Positions 15,991 through 24,596 of a stretch of DNA of 64,000 nt are shown in pieces. The translations under genes were made by a program, and so were the position numbers. Under the pieces are notes generated by a model that was not told where the DNA came from, made no database searches, and saw only the letters and a list, made by a program, of their open reading frames with translations. Each line of letters starts with the position of its first letter. Position 1 is the first letter of the stretch. This stretch comes from Crossiella cryophila (GTDB lineage: Bacteria; Actinomycetota; Actinomycetes; Mycobacteriales; Pseudonocardiaceae): contig NZ_JACHMH010000001.1 of assembly GCF_014204915.1 (NCBI RefSeq), forward strand, positions 4,923,501-4,987,500, written 5' to 3'.

Positions 15991-17169
15991 GTGCTCCGAA
16001 CGCTCGCGATCGAGAACTACCGCTCCCTGCGCCACCTGGTGCTGCCGTTGCGCCAGCTCAACCTGGTCACCGGCGCCAACGGCAGTGGCAAGTCCAGCCT
16101 GTACCGGGCGTTACGGCTGCTGGCCGACGCCGCCCGCAACGGCGCGGTCACCGCGCTGGCCAGGGAGGGCGGGTTGCAGTCCACGCTGTGGGCCGGGCCG
16201 GCGGTGATCGGGCGGGGCGTGCGCGAGGGCCGGTACCCGGTGCAGGGCACGGTGCGCACGGAGCCGGTCGGGTTGCGGCTGGGCTTCGCCGGGGACGACT
16301 TCGGATACTCGCTGGACCTGGGCCTGCCGCAGCCGGGGCGGACCGCGTTCGCGCTGGACCCGGAGATCAAGGGCGAGGCGGTGTGGCGGGGGCCGGTGTA
16401 CAAGCAGAGCGGGCTGTTCGCCGAGCGGAGCAACGGCGCGGTGCTGCTGCGCGGGGCGAGTGGGGCCTGGGGCGAGGACACCTTCCGGATCCGGCCGTAT
16501 GACAGCCTGCTCAGCGAGTTCACCGATCCGCGGGTGGCGCCGGAGGTGATGGTGCTGCGTGAGCGGATCCGGTCCTGGCGGTTCTACGACCACTTCCGCA
16601 CCGACGCCGAGGCCCCCGCCCGGCAGGCCCGCCTGGGCACCCGCACCCCGGTGCTCAGCCAGGACGGCGCGGACCTGGCCGCCGCGGTGCAGACGATCAC
16701 CGAGATCGGCGACACCGACGTGCTGGACCTGGCCATCGAGGACGCCTTCCCCGGTTCGCAGGTGACGGTCGAGCACTCGGACGGGCGGTTCGAGCTGTCG
16801 CTGCGGCAGCACGGGCTGCTGCGGCCGTTGCGCGCGGCCGAGCTGTCCGACGGCACCCTGCGCTACCTGCTGTGGGTGGCCGCGCTGCTCAGCCCGCGCA
16901 TCCCGGAGCTGTTCGTGCTCAACGAGCCCGAGACCAGCCTGCACCCCGATCTGCTGCCCTCACTGGCCCGGCTGATCGTCACCGCGGCGAAGAACACCCA
17001 GGTCGTGGTGGTCTCGCACGCCCGGCCGCTGATCGCCGCGATCGAGGCCGGCGCCGAGGAGACGGGCACCGACCTAGGCGCGGTGCGGCTGGTCAAGGAC
17101 CTGGGGGAGACCACGATCGAGGGACAGGGCCGCCTGGACCAGCCGTCCTGGCACTGGCCCAAGCGGTAG
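15991..17169 (+). CDS. RecF/SMC-like AAA ATPase
   Basis: 392 residues. The start resembles RecF/OLD-type ATPases: LAIENYRSL, then Walker A GANGSGKSS (Lys34). Near the end LSDGTLR resembles the signature region, FVLNEPETSLHP is Walker B, and VVVSHARPL is the H-loop. No nuclease, TOPRIM or other effector domain is attached and no partner gene lies beside it, so its function is open. Codon 41 is TTA (16111-16113), rare here. The GTG at 15991 has no clear ribosome binding site, but TAGGTT at 15978-15983 sits 7 bp before it, which fits a leaderless transcript. Only 6 bp separate its stop from that of the convergent SDR gene. Confidence 0.85.
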   Translation: MLRTLAIENYRSLRHLVLPLRQLNLVTGANGSGKSSLYRALRLLADAARNGAVTALAREGGLQSTLWAGPAVIGRGVREGRYPVQGTVRTEPVGLRLGFAGDDFGYSLDLGLPQPGRTAFALDPEIKGEAVWRGPVYKQSGLFAERSNGAVLLRGASGAWGEDTFRIRPYDSLLSEFTDPRVAPEVMVLRERIRSWRFYDHFRTDAEAPARQARLGTRTPVLSQDGADLAAAVQTITEIGDTDVLDLAIEDAFPGSQVTVEHSDGRFELSLRQHGLLRPLRAAELSDGTLRYLLWVAALLSPRIPELFVLNEPETSLHPDLLPSLARLIVTAAKNTQVVVVSHARPLIAAIEAGAEETGTDLGAVRLVKDLGETTIEGQGRLDQPSWHWPKR

Positions 17170-17175
17170 CCCCCG

Positions 17176-17907
17176 TCACCAGCGGCGCTGGATCGCCTGG
17201 TCGTGTGAGACGGAGTAGAGGGTGGCCAGGTCGTTGGGCAGGGCGGCCTTGACCGCCTTGCTGATCTCGTCCACCAGCACCTCCTCTGCACCCGCGGTCA
17301 GACCGTCGAGGGCTTCCTCGGCCACCGTCGCGGCGGTGATCTTCTCGAACGGCACCGCCTTGCTGAACTCGGTGTCCACGTAGCCGCAGTGCACGTTGAG
17401 CACGTGCGTGCCCTGTCCGCGCAGGCCCAGCCGCAGCGAGTTGGAGATCGACCACTGGGCGGCCTTGCTCGCGGCGTAGCCGGGCGCGGCGTCGATGGCC
17501 AGCCAGGACGCGACGGACAGCATGTTCACCAGCACGCCGCCGCCGTGCGCGGCCAGCACCGGCGCGAACGCCTTGGCCACCGCCCAGGTGCCCAGCGTGT
17601 TGACCTCGAACTCCTGCCGCGCGCCGGCGAGTGAGCCTTCGAGCAGGCTCGGCCCGGCGACCACCCCCGCGTTGTTGACCACGATCGTGACGTCGTCCGC
17701 GGTCGCGGCGAGCTGGGCGACCTGGGCGTGGTCGGTGACGTCGAGGGCGACCGGGACGATCCGGGGGTCGGTGACCTCGACTGATTTCGGGTCCCGGGCC
17801 CCGGCGTAGACCTTGGTCGCGCCGCGGGCGAGCAGGCCCTCGACGAAGGCCCGGCCGATGCCTCGGTTCGCTCCGGTCACCAGGGCTACCGCACCGTCGA
17901 TCCGCAT
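17176..17907 (-). CDS. classical SDR family oxidoreductase
   Basis: 243 residues, the usual size of a classical SDR. Motifs: TGANRGIG for cofactor binding, NNAG, and a Ser-Tyr-Lys set in MLSVAS and YAASK. The sequence favours an NADP-dependent short-chain alcohol/ketone reductase; substrate unknown. ATG 17907 follows AAGGAG. Its promoter region holds two copies of a 23-bp element (17959-17981 and 18009-18031), one of them a near-perfect palindrome, which suggests repression by a small regulator such as a TetR-type protein not encoded nearby. Confidence 0.9.
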   Translation of the reverse strand: MRIDGAVALVTGANRGIGRAFVEGLLARGATKVYAGARDPKSVEVTDPRIVPVALDVTDHAQVAQLAATADDVTIVVNNAGVVAGPSLLEGSLAGARQEFEVNTLGTWAVAKAFAPVLAAHGGGVLVNMLSVASWLAIDAAPGYAASKAAQWSISNSLRLGLRGQGTHVLNVHCGYVDTEFSKAVPFEKITAATVAEEALDGLTAGAEEVLVDEISKAVKAALPNDLATLYSVSHDQAIQRRW

Positions 17908-17958
17908 GGTTGTGCTCCTTGTTCTGGCAGGTCGGGAAGACAGGGTCGACGGTATCCG

Positions 17959-17981
17959 CTGAGTTTCGAAAAGCAACGCAG
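17959..17981. promoter_or_regulatory. putative operator, imperfect copy, upstream of SDR gene
   Basis: Begins CTGAGTTTC and ends CGCAG, sharing its first nine bases, total length and closing CAG with the element at 18009-18031. It is less symmetric than its partner. It lies about 52 bp upstream of the SDR start. Confidence 0.4.
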
Positions 17982-18008
17982 ATGGGACGAAGTGTGGGGT
18001 AGCTCACC

Positions 18009-18031
18009 CTGAGTTTCAGAACTGAACTCAG
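18009..18031. promoter_or_regulatory. putative operator, near-perfect 23-bp palindrome
   Basis: CTGAGTTTCAG, a central AA, then CTGAACTCAG: the two halves are inverted copies except for one extra T. It is 50 bp from the related element, about five helical turns, so both could be bound on the same face. It lies between the SDR gene and the HIT gene. Confidence 0.5.
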
Positions 18032-18065
18032 ATGATCCAGGTGCGACCGGAAGAGCCGCCGCCGC

Positions 18066-18220
18066 CCGCCCAGAACGGCCAACACACCGTCCCAGAACGG
18101 CCAACACTGCGTACGAGAACGGCCAACACTCCGGAGGGGTGGGGGACTCTGTGCGCGTGTTGGCCGTTTTGGTACGGGGTGTTGGCCGGAGTTGTACGGG
18201 GTGTTGGCCGTTGGGGGGCG
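18066..18220. repeat. inverted array of 22-bp units, copy 2 (3 + 3 units)
   Basis: Three direct units (18066-18087, 18088-18109, 18110-18131) and three inverted units (18155-18176, 18177-18198, 18199-18220) flank a 23-bp spacer. The CGGCCAACA core is invariant and recurs exactly every 22 bp. Pairing between arms outside the core is weaker than in copy 1. It fills the divergent gap between the SDR and HIT genes, ending 45 bp before the HIT start. Confidence 0.9.
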
Positions 18221-18265
18221 GGGGTGTCTGGGGTGGTGGGGGTGGGGGGTGGACAGAATGGGGGC

Positions 18266-18694
18266 ATGTCGACTTTGTTCTCTCGGATCATTGCGGGTGA
18301 GTTGCCTGGGCGGTTTGTGTGGCGGGAGGCGGGGGTCTCCGCGTTTTTGAGCATTGCGCCGTTGCGGCCGGGGCACACGCTGGTCGTGCCGCATGCCGAG
18401 GTTGATCGGTGGACGGATGCCGAGCCGGATCTGCTCGGTCGCTGTATGGCAATCGCACAGGTCATCGGGCAGGGTGTGCAGCGTGCGTGGGAGGCGCCGC
18501 GGGCTGGGCTGATCGTGGCCGGGTTCGAGGTGCCGCACATGCACGTGCATGTGTCGCCGGTGTGGGACATGGACGACTTCGACTTCGCGCGGGTAGAGAT
18601 GGAAGCTGACGGCGCGAAGCTGGACGACGCTATGCACCGGCTGCGGGTGGCCCTGCGCGAGCTGGGTCACGAGGAACACGTGCCCGCCGACTAG
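18266..18694 (+). CDS. HIT-family nucleotide-binding protein
   Basis: 142 residues. The diagnostic histidine triad is PHMHVHVSP near residue 95. The N-terminal FSRIIAGELPG and HTLVVPHAEVD segments are typical HINT/HIT features. Family members hydrolyse nucleoside phosphoramidates or dinucleotides; the physiological substrate is not predictable. The ATG lacks a strong ribosome binding site (preceded by a G-rich tract). It is 22 bp upstream of secA2 on the same strand, so the two are probably co-transcribed. Confidence 0.9.
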   Translation: MSTLFSRIIAGELPGRFVWREAGVSAFLSIAPLRPGHTLVVPHAEVDRWTDAEPDLLGRCMAIAQVIGQGVQRAWEAPRAGLIVAGFEVPHMHVHVSPVWDMDDFDFARVEMEADGAKLDDAMHRLRVALRELGHEEHVPAD

Positions 18695-18716
18695 GCGGGC
18701 GGACAGGGGGAACCCG

Positions 18717-20984
18717 GTGCGGCGGATGTTCTGGAAGCTGCTGCGTGGGAAGGCTGAGCGGGCGCGGACCCGGTCGGCCAAGCTGGTCACGGCCTCGGGC
18801 GCGCACGCGGAGTGGGCGGCCGGGTTCACCGACGCCGAGCTGACCGCGGCCGCCGCCGAACACGTCGACGACCTGCTGAAGTTCCTCGCTGTCGCCAGGG
18901 AGGCCGCCGACCGCGCCCTGGGTGAGCGGCCCTTTGACGAGCAGTTGCTCGGGGCGGCCCGGCTGCTGGCCGGGGACGTGGTGGAGATGGCCACCGGTGA
19001 GGGCAAGACCCTGTCGGGGGCCATCGCCGCGGCGGCGTTCGCGCTGCGTGGGCGTTCGGTGCACGTGGTCTCGGTCAACGACTACCTGGCCCGGCGGGAC
19101 GCGGAGTGGATGGCGCCGCTCTACGCGTTGTTCGGGGTCACGGTCGGTTGGGTGGGGTCGGTGTCCACCAAGGCCGAGCGGCGGGAGGCCTACGCCGCCC
19201 AGGTCACCTACGCGCCGGTCAGTGAGATCGGGTTCGACCTGTTGCGCGATCGGCTGGCCACCTCGGTGGCGGCACTGGTCGCGCCGGAGAACGATGTCGC
19301 GATCGTGGACGAGGCCGATTCGGTGCTGGTGGACGAGGCCCGGGTGCCGCTGGTGCTCGCGGGCGCGGCCGAGGGTGTGGCGCCGTCGCGGTCGATCACC
19401 GAGCTGGTGCGCACGCTGCGCCCTGGGGTGGACTTCACCGGGGATCAGGAGGGGCGCAATGTCGCGCTCACCGATGTCGGCGCGGCCGTGGTCGAGGCCT
19501 CGCTGGAGATCGACCTCTACTCCGAGGAGCACATCTCCAGCACGCTGACCCTGGTCAACCTGGCGCTGCACGCCAGGGTCTTGCTGATCAAGGACGTGCA
19601 CTACCTGGTCAAGGACGGGCAGGTGCACCTGATCAACGAGTCCCGCGGCCGGGTGGCCAACCTGCAGCGCTGGCCGGACGGCCTGCAGGCCGCGGTGGAG
19701 GCCAAGGAGGGTCTGGCGCCGAGTGAGTCCGGCGAGGTGCTGGACACCATGACCGTGCAGGGCCTGATCCGCCGGTACAAGACCGTCTGCGGCATGACCG
19801 GCACCGCCGTGGTCGCCGCCGAACAGCTCCAGACCTTCTACAACCTCGAGGTCGCCAAGATCCCGCCGCACCGGCCGTTCGTGCGGGTGGACGAGCCGGA
19901 CCGCCTCTTCGACACCGTCGAGGAGAAGGAGACCGCGATCGTCGAGCACGTCCTGGAAGTGCACGCCACCGGCCAGCCGATCCTGCTCGGCACCCTGGAC
20001 GTGGCCGAATCCGAGCGGCTGGCCGACCGGCTGCGCGCGGCCGGCGTCGAGTGCACGGTGCTCAACGCCAAGAACGACGCCAAGGAAGCCGCGATCATCG
20101 CCGAGGCCGGCACCTACGGCACGGTCACCGTGTCCACCCAGATGGCCGGGCGCGGCACCGACATCCGGCTGGGCGGCGCGGACCAGCACGACGCCGAACG
20201 GGTCCGGGAGACCGGCGGCCTCTACGTCATCGGCACCGGCCGCCAGCTCAGCCGCCGCCTGGACGACCAGCTCCGCGGCCGGGCGGGCCGGCAGGGCGAC
20301 CCCGGCCGCTCGGTGTTCTTCGTCAGCCTCACCGACGAGCTGGTGCTGCGCTACGGACCGGTGCGCAACCCCAAGATGATCGACCACCTGCAGCGGGTGG
20401 CCGACGCGGAGATGCTCACCACGCACAGCAACACCTGGCGCTACAACCAGCTCCTGGAACACCAGCGCGACCAGCTGGCCAAGGACCGCGACGAGGTGCT
20501 GCGCACCGACCGGGCGCTCAAGGACCTGGAGGGGCCCGCCGCCGAGCGGCTCAAGGAACTGCGCGCCGAGGACATCCCGGAGGAGGTGCTGGAGGAGACC
20601 GCCCGCCGGGTCACCCTGCACCACATGGACCGCTGCTGGGCCGACCACCTCGCCCTGCTCGCCGAACTCCGCGAGACCATCCACCTGCGCGCGCTGGCCC
20701 GCGAGAACCCGCTCGACGAGTTCCACCGGGTGGCCATCCCGGCCTTCCGCCAGGACCTCCCGGCCGAGCTGACCGCGCGCACCGTGGAGACCTTCGACGC
20801 GGTGCCGATCACCGCCGAGGGCGCCGATCTGCCCGCGGCCGGGATCATCCGCCCCACCTCCACCTGGACCTACATGGTGCAGGACAACCCCAGCGGCTCC
20901 GAGCTGACCCGCTCCATCGACGGCATCGCCAAACTGGTGCGCCGCCGCTCCGGCGGGAAGGTCAGCGCACCGGCCGATACCTGA
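18717..20984 (+). CDS. secA2: accessory SecA2-type preprotein translocase ATPase
   Basis: 755 residues, shorter than housekeeping SecA (about 900), without the C-terminal Cys-rich zinc tail. SecA hallmarks are present: MATGEGKT Walker A (91-98), SVNDYLARRD, VDEADSVLVDEAR (about 197), CGMTGTA, STQMAGRGTDI and RGRAGRQGD. Actinobacterial SecA2 powers export of a small set of proteins, alongside SecA1 and the SecYEG channel. GTG 18717 follows GGGGG at 18705-18710. The last 23 bp overlap the convergent reductase gene. Confidence 0.9.
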   Translation: MRRMFWKLLRGKAERARTRSAKLVTASGAHAEWAAGFTDAELTAAAAEHVDDLLKFLAVAREAADRALGERPFDEQLLGAARLLAGDVVEMATGEGKTLSGAIAAAAFALRGRSVHVVSVNDYLARRDAEWMAPLYALFGVTVGWVGSVSTKAERREAYAAQVTYAPVSEIGFDLLRDRLATSVAALVAPENDVAIVDEADSVLVDEARVPLVLAGAAEGVAPSRSITELVRTLRPGVDFTGDQEGRNVALTDVGAAVVEASLEIDLYSEEHISSTLTLVNLALHARVLLIKDVHYLVKDGQVHLINESRGRVANLQRWPDGLQAAVEAKEGLAPSESGEVLDTMTVQGLIRRYKTVCGMTGTAVVAAEQLQTFYNLEVAKIPPHRPFVRVDEPDRLFDTVEEKETAIVEHVLEVHATGQPILLGTLDVAESERLADRLRAAGVECTVLNAKNDAKEAAIIAEAGTYGTVTVSTQMAGRGTDIRLGGADQHDAERVRETGGLYVIGTGRQLSRRLDDQLRGRAGRQGDPGRSVFFVSLTDELVLRYGPVRNPKMIDHLQRVADAEMLTTHSNTWRYNQLLEHQRDQLAKDRDEVLRTDRALKDLEGPAAERLKELRAEDIPEEVLEETARRVTLHHMDRCWADHLALLAELRETIHLRALARENPLDEFHRVAIPAFRQDLPAELTARTVETFDAVPITAEGADLPAAGIIRPTSTWTYMVQDNPSGSELTRSIDGIAKLVRRRSGGKVSAPADT

Positions 20985-21516
20985 GCTGCACCACCCCGGA
21001 GGCGCTGAACTCCCGGCTGTCAAGGAACTCCAGCGCCTCCGGGGCCGGCCGGAACACCGGTCGCCCCGCACCCAGCAGCACCGGGTAGACCAGCAGCCGG
21101 TATTCGTCCACAAAGGACGCCAGTGCGCGGGCGGTCTCCGGCCCGGCGAACACCGCGATGTCCTTGCCCGGCGCGGATTTCAGCTCCGCGATCTCGGCCG
21201 CCAGGTCCGCGCCGATCCGTCGCGCGGGCTGCCAGTGCAGCTCCGGCTCGCCGCGGGAGAGCACCAGCTTGGTGATCGAGTTCATCAGCCGGGTGTGCTC
21301 GCGGTCCACCGGCTTCTCGGTCGGCCCGTCCATCCAGTACCCGGCCAGATCCCGGTACGCGGTGTGCCCGAAGATCATCGCGTCGATCCCGCGCAACTGC
21401 TCGGCCATCAACTCGGCCATCTCCGGATCCTCCACCATGATCCAGTCCAGCTTGCCGTCCGGCCCGGCCGCGAACCCGTCCAGGGTCGTCATGATCGACA
21501 GATACAGCTTCCGCAT
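20962..21516 (-). CDS. RibD C-terminal / dihydrofolate-reductase-like protein
   Basis: 184 residues with the actinobacterial 'dihydrofolate reductase family' pattern: it starts LYLSIMTTLDGFAAGPDGKLDW, split here as LYLSIMTTLDGFA and GPDGKLDW, has a GHTAYRDL segment and ends with YPVLLGAGRP. It probably binds NADPH through this fold; substrate unknown, and it is not a typical folA. ATG 21516 follows GGGAGGA. The 3' end overlaps secA2 by 23 bp in convergent orientation. It marks the last gene before the polyketide cluster. Confidence 0.88.
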   Translation of the reverse strand: MRKLYLSIMTTLDGFAAGPDGKLDWIMVEDPEMAELMAEQLRGIDAMIFGHTAYRDLAGYWMDGPTEKPVDREHTRLMNSITKLVLSRGEPELHWQPARRIGADLAAEIAELKSAPGKDIAVFAGPETARALASFVDEYRLLVYPVLLGAGRPVFRPAPEALEFLDSREFSASGVVQLRYRPVR

Positions 21517-21579
21517 GAGTCCTCCCGATAGTTGTCCTCACCAGTTATGACTGTGATCGCGGCCCAAACTAATCGGTGC

Positions 21580-21585
21580 TAGGAT
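21580..21585 (+). promoter_or_regulatory. candidate -10 box upstream of the O-methyltransferase gene
   Basis: TAGGAT at 21580-21585 lies in the most AT-rich stretch of this area and matches the common actinomycete -10 form TAGRNT. No clear -35 hexamer lies 16-18 bp upstream. The gap 21517-21661 separates the cluster from the divergent reductase gene. Confidence 0.3.
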
Positions 21586-21661
21586 AATTTTAATTCTGGG
21601 AGCGCATCGTCGCAGCTCAGAGGGCATGCGAAATAGACGAGACGTGATTGGGGGAATTCCG

Positions 21662-22327
21662 TTGGCAACCCAGATCGAGGCTTCAACCGAAATTCTGGAA
21701 TACGTCCGCGCGGTTTCTTCGCGGGAGGACGACATCCTGCGGGAGCTGCGCGAGGAGACCTCGGCGCTGCCCGGGGGCGGGGCCATGCAGGTGCTCGCGG
21801 AGGAGGGCCAGCTGCTCGGCCTGCTGGCCAGGCTGACCGGCGCGCGGGAGGTGCTGGAGATCGGCACCTTCACCGGCTACAGCACGCTCTGCCTGGCCAG
21901 GGCGCTGCCGCCGGGCGGGCGGGTCGTGACCCTGGACATCACCGACCGCTGGCCCAACTTCGGCGCGGCGTACTGGCGGCGGGCCGGGGTCGAGGACCGG
22001 ATCGAGCTGCGGGTGGGCCCGGCGCTGGACACGCTGGCCGGACTGCTCGCCGAACGCGGTCCCGGCACGGTTGACCTGGTGTTCATCGACGCCGACAAGG
22101 CCAACTACGTGCACTACTACGAGGCGGCGCTGGAACTGGTGCGACCCGGCGGGCTGATCCTGGTGGACAACACGCTGTTCTTCGGCCGGGTGCTCGACCC
22201 CGCGGCGCAGGACCCGGACACCCTGGCCATCCGGGAGCTGAACCTGCTGCTCCGGGACGACGAGCGGGTGGACATCTCGCTGCTGCCGGTGGCCGACGGG
22301 CTGACCCTGGCCCGCAAGCGGGACTGA
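21662..22327 (+). CDS. fkbG: FkbG-like O-methyltransferase for methoxymalonyl-ACP
   Basis: 221 residues from the TTG at 21662. It is a class I, cation-dependent (catechol/caffeoyl-CoA type) methyltransferase: motif [11 protein letters not shown], metal-ligand region FIDADKANY and [10 protein letters not shown]. In the FK520 pathway FkbG methylates hydroxymalonyl-ACP using S-adenosylmethionine. TTG 21662 is preferred because GGGGGA (21650-21655) is well spaced and the resulting N-terminus (ATQIEAS) looks family-like; ATG 21626 would add 12 residues but has its purine tract too close. It converges on the fkbH-like gene, so the cassette is split into two transcripts. Confidence 0.88.
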   Translation: MATQIEASTEILEYVRAVSSREDDILRELREETSALPGGGAMQVLAEEGQLLGLLARLTGAREVLEIGTFTGYSTLCLARALPPGGRVVTLDITDRWPNFGAAYWRRAGVEDRIELRVGPALDTLAGLLAERGPGTVDLVFIDADKANYVHYYEAALELVRPGGLILVDNTLFFGRVLDPAAQDPDTLAIRELNLLLRDDERVDISLLPVADGLTLARKRD

Positions 22328-22333
22328 ACCGGG

Positions 22334-22376
22334 CAGGTCGCCGGCGCCGCCGAGGGAGGCGGACGCCGGCGACCTG
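22334..22376. terminator. bidirectional hairpin between fkbG-like and fkbH-like genes
   Basis: A perfect 13-bp stem (22334-22346 with 22364-22376) encloses an inner CCGCC/GGCGG stem, giving a long GC-rich hairpin. It lies entirely in the 73-bp gap between two convergent stop codons. Confidence 0.8.
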
Positions 22377-22400
22377 GTCCCAGCGGCCGGGGGCCGTGGT

Positions 22401-23477
22401 TCAGGCGGTGCCGACACGACCGGCCAGCTCCGGCGCGCGCAGTCGCATGGTGGCCGGGGCGGGCTGCCGGGCAGGCACCAGGTGCAGGCGCTCCAAACCG
22501 TCCAAAGTAGACGGTTCCACTGTGGACAGACAGACGCACGGGTCGGTGCTGAAACCGGCGAACCGGTAGGCGATCTCCATCATCCGGTTGCGCTCGGTGC
22601 GCCGGAAGTCGGCCACCAGGTGCACCCCGTTGCGCGCGGCCTGGTCGGCCAGCCAGTTCAGGATCACCGCGCCCGCGCCGAAGGAGACCACCCGGCAGGA
22701 GGTGGCCAGCAGCTTGAGGTGCCAGGCCGCCGGACCGGTGCGCAGCAACAGCACGCCGATCGCGCCGTGCGGGCCGAACCGGTCGGCCAGGGTGGCGGTG
22801 AGCACCTCGTGCCGCGGATCGGCGATCAGCCCGCGCAGGGTCTCATCGGAGTAGTGCACGCCGGTGGCGTTCATCTGGCTGGTGCGCAGGGTCAGCTCCT
22901 CCACCCTGGCCAGCTCGGCCGCGTCCGCCCGGCCGATGTCCATCCGCAGTTCCAGCGAGCGCAGGAAGTCCTGGTCCGAGCCGGCGAACTCGGCCTGCCC
23001 GGCCTCCCGTTTGAAGCCCGCGTCGTACATCTCGCGGCGGCGGCGGGAGTCCGCGGTGATCGTCGCCGGGGTGAACTCGGGCAGCTCCGCCAGGCCCGCC
23101 GCGGCCTCGGCCGGGTAGCAGCGCACCGCGGGCAGGTGGTGGTTGACCTCGGCCCGTTCGGTCGGCTGGTCGTCGATGAAGGCGATGGTGCCCTCGGCGA
23201 AGCGCAGCCGCTCGGCGATCTCGCGCACCGACACCGATTTGGCCTGCCAGCCGATCCGCGGCAGCAGGAAGTAGTCGGCCAGGCCCAGCTCCTCGAGCTT
23301 GGCCCAGGCCAGGTCGTGGTCGTTCTTGCTGGCCACCGACTGCAGGATGCCGCGGGCGTCCAGGGTCTTGATCACCGTGCGCAGTTCCTCACTGACTCCG
23401 ACGTCGTCGCCCTCCAGCAGGGTGCCGTTCCACAGGGTGTTGTCCAGGTCCCACACCAGGCACTTCACCGTCGACAT
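22401..23477 (-). CDS. fkbH: FkbH-like HAD-superfamily protein, glyceryl-ACP formation
   Basis: 358 residues. The HAD motif DLDNTLWNG is at residues 10-18 (nucleophile Asp10), with SKND (second motif) and FIDDQP (acidic motif) following. The C-terminal half is the FkbH-specific acyl-transfer-like region. FkbH takes 1,3-bisphosphoglycerate, dephosphorylates it and loads the glyceryl unit on the discrete ACP, the committed step to methoxymalonyl-ACP. ATG 23477 follows GAGGAGG and lies 9 bp after the acyl-CoA dehydrogenase gene. It is the last gene of the leftward K-J-I-H transcript. Confidence 0.93.
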   Translation of the reverse strand: MSTVKCLVWDLDNTLWNGTLLEGDDVGVSEELRTVIKTLDARGILQSVASKNDHDLAWAKLEELGLADYFLLPRIGWQAKSVSVREIAERLRFAEGTIAFIDDQPTERAEVNHHLPAVRCYPAEAAAGLAELPEFTPATITADSRRRREMYDAGFKREAGQAEFAGSDQDFLRSLELRMDIGRADAAELARVEELTLRTSQMNATGVHYSDETLRGLIADPRHEVLTATLADRFGPHGAIGVLLLRTGPAAWHLKLLATSCRVVSFGAGAVILNWLADQAARNGVHLVADFRRTERNRMMEIAYRFAGFSTDPCVCLSTVEPSTLDGLERLHLVPARQPAPATMRLRAPELAGRVGTA

Positions 23478-23486
23478 CGGTCCTCC

Positions 23487-24596
23487 TCAGGACACCGTGG
23501 CCAGCGCGTGGCCGGCCAGGATCAGCTGGCAGATCTCGGTGCTGCCCTCGATCAGCTCCATCAGCTTCGCGTCGCGGTGCGCGCGGGCGACCACATGCCC
23601 GTCCCTGGCCCCGGCCGAGGCCAGCACCTGTACCGCGGTGGAGGCGGCCTCGGCCGCCCTGGCCGCGCTGACGTGCTTGGCCAGCACGGTGGCGACCACC
23701 TGTTCCGGCGAGCCGCGGTCCCAGCAGTCGCTGGCGTGCTCACACGCCCTGGTCGCGATCTGCTCGGCCACCAGCAGTTCGGCCAGGTGCCGGGCCACCA
23801 GCTGGTGCTCGGCCAGTGGCACGCCGAACTGGACCCGGCCGCGGGCGTGCCGCACCGCGGCGTCCCGGCAGGCCCGCACGATCCCGGCGCAGCCCCAGGC
23901 CACCGACATCCGGCCGTAGGCCAGCGCGGTGGTCACCAGTAGCGACAACGGTTGCCCGCCACCGCCGAGCAGGTGGTCGACGGGCAGCCGGACCTGGTCC
24001 AGGCGCACATCGGCGTGCCCGGCGGCGCGACAGCCCAGCGGATCGGCCACCGGCTCCACCGTGACGCCGGGCGCGGTGCGGGGCACCACGACCGCGGCCC
24101 CGTCCGCGCCGAAGCGGCCGACGATCACCAGCAGGTCGGCGTAGGCGGCCGCGGTCATCCACACCTTCTGCCCGTCCAGCACCACCGAGTCCCCGTCCAG
24201 CCGGATCTCGGTGTCCATAGTGGACAGATCGCTGCCCGCGCCGGGCTCGCTGAAACCGACCGCCGCGCGAGCGCCCGCGGTCAGCCGGGGCAGGAAGTGC
24301 CGTCGCTGCGCGGCATCGCCGAGCCGCTGGACGGTCCAGGCCGCCATGCCCTGGGAGGTCATCACACTGCGCAGCGAACTGCACAGGCTGCCGGTGAACG
24401 CGGTCAGCTCGCCGTTGTCCCTGCTGGAGAAACCGAGTCCGCCGTAGGTCGCGGGCACCTGCGCGCAGAGCAGGCCCCTGGCCCCCAGTTCGTCCAGGAT
24501 CTTCTCCGGCAGTTCCCCGGCCAGGTCCCAGGCCTCGGCCTCGTCCCCGACCAGTCCGGCCACCCTGGCGCATTCCGCGGCCAGTTGCTCAGGCAC
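23487..24596 (-). CDS. fkbI: FkbI-like acyl-CoA dehydrogenase
   Basis: 369 residues, an FAD-dependent acyl-CoA dehydrogenase fold: GFSEPGAGSD (flavin/substrate region), DGQKVWMT, and near the C-terminus IEGSTEI, where the catalytic Glu of the family is usually found. In methoxymalonyl-ACP assembly it is proposed to act with the FkbK dehydrogenase in oxidising the ACP-bound glyceryl primary alcohol to hydroxymalonyl-ACP. The GTG start at 24596 lies inside the ACP gene, overlapping its end by 8 bp, so translation is coupled. Confidence 0.9.
   Translation of the reverse strand: MPEQLAAECARVAGLVGDEAEAWDLAGELPEKILDELGARGLLCAQVPATYGGLGFSSRDNGELTAFTGSLCSSLRSVMTSQGMAAWTVQRLGDAAQRRHFLPRLTAGARAAVGFSEPGAGSDLSTMDTEIRLDGDSVVLDGQKVWMTAAAYADLLVIVGRFGADGAAVVVPRTAPGVTVEPVADPLGCRAAGHADVRLDQVRLPVDHLLGGGGQPLSLLVTTALAYGRMSVAWGCAGIVRACRDAAVRHARGRVQFGVPLAEHQLVARHLAELLVAEQIATRACEHASDCWDRGSPEQVVATVLAKHVSAARAAEAASTAVQVLASAGARDGHVVARAHRDAKLMELIEGSTEICQLILAGHALATVS

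Noticed and set aside
21626-21661. ATG 21626 as start of the O-methyltransferase
   Set aside because: Its purine tract ends next to the ATG, and the extra 12 residues do not look family-like; TTG 21662 is better placed.
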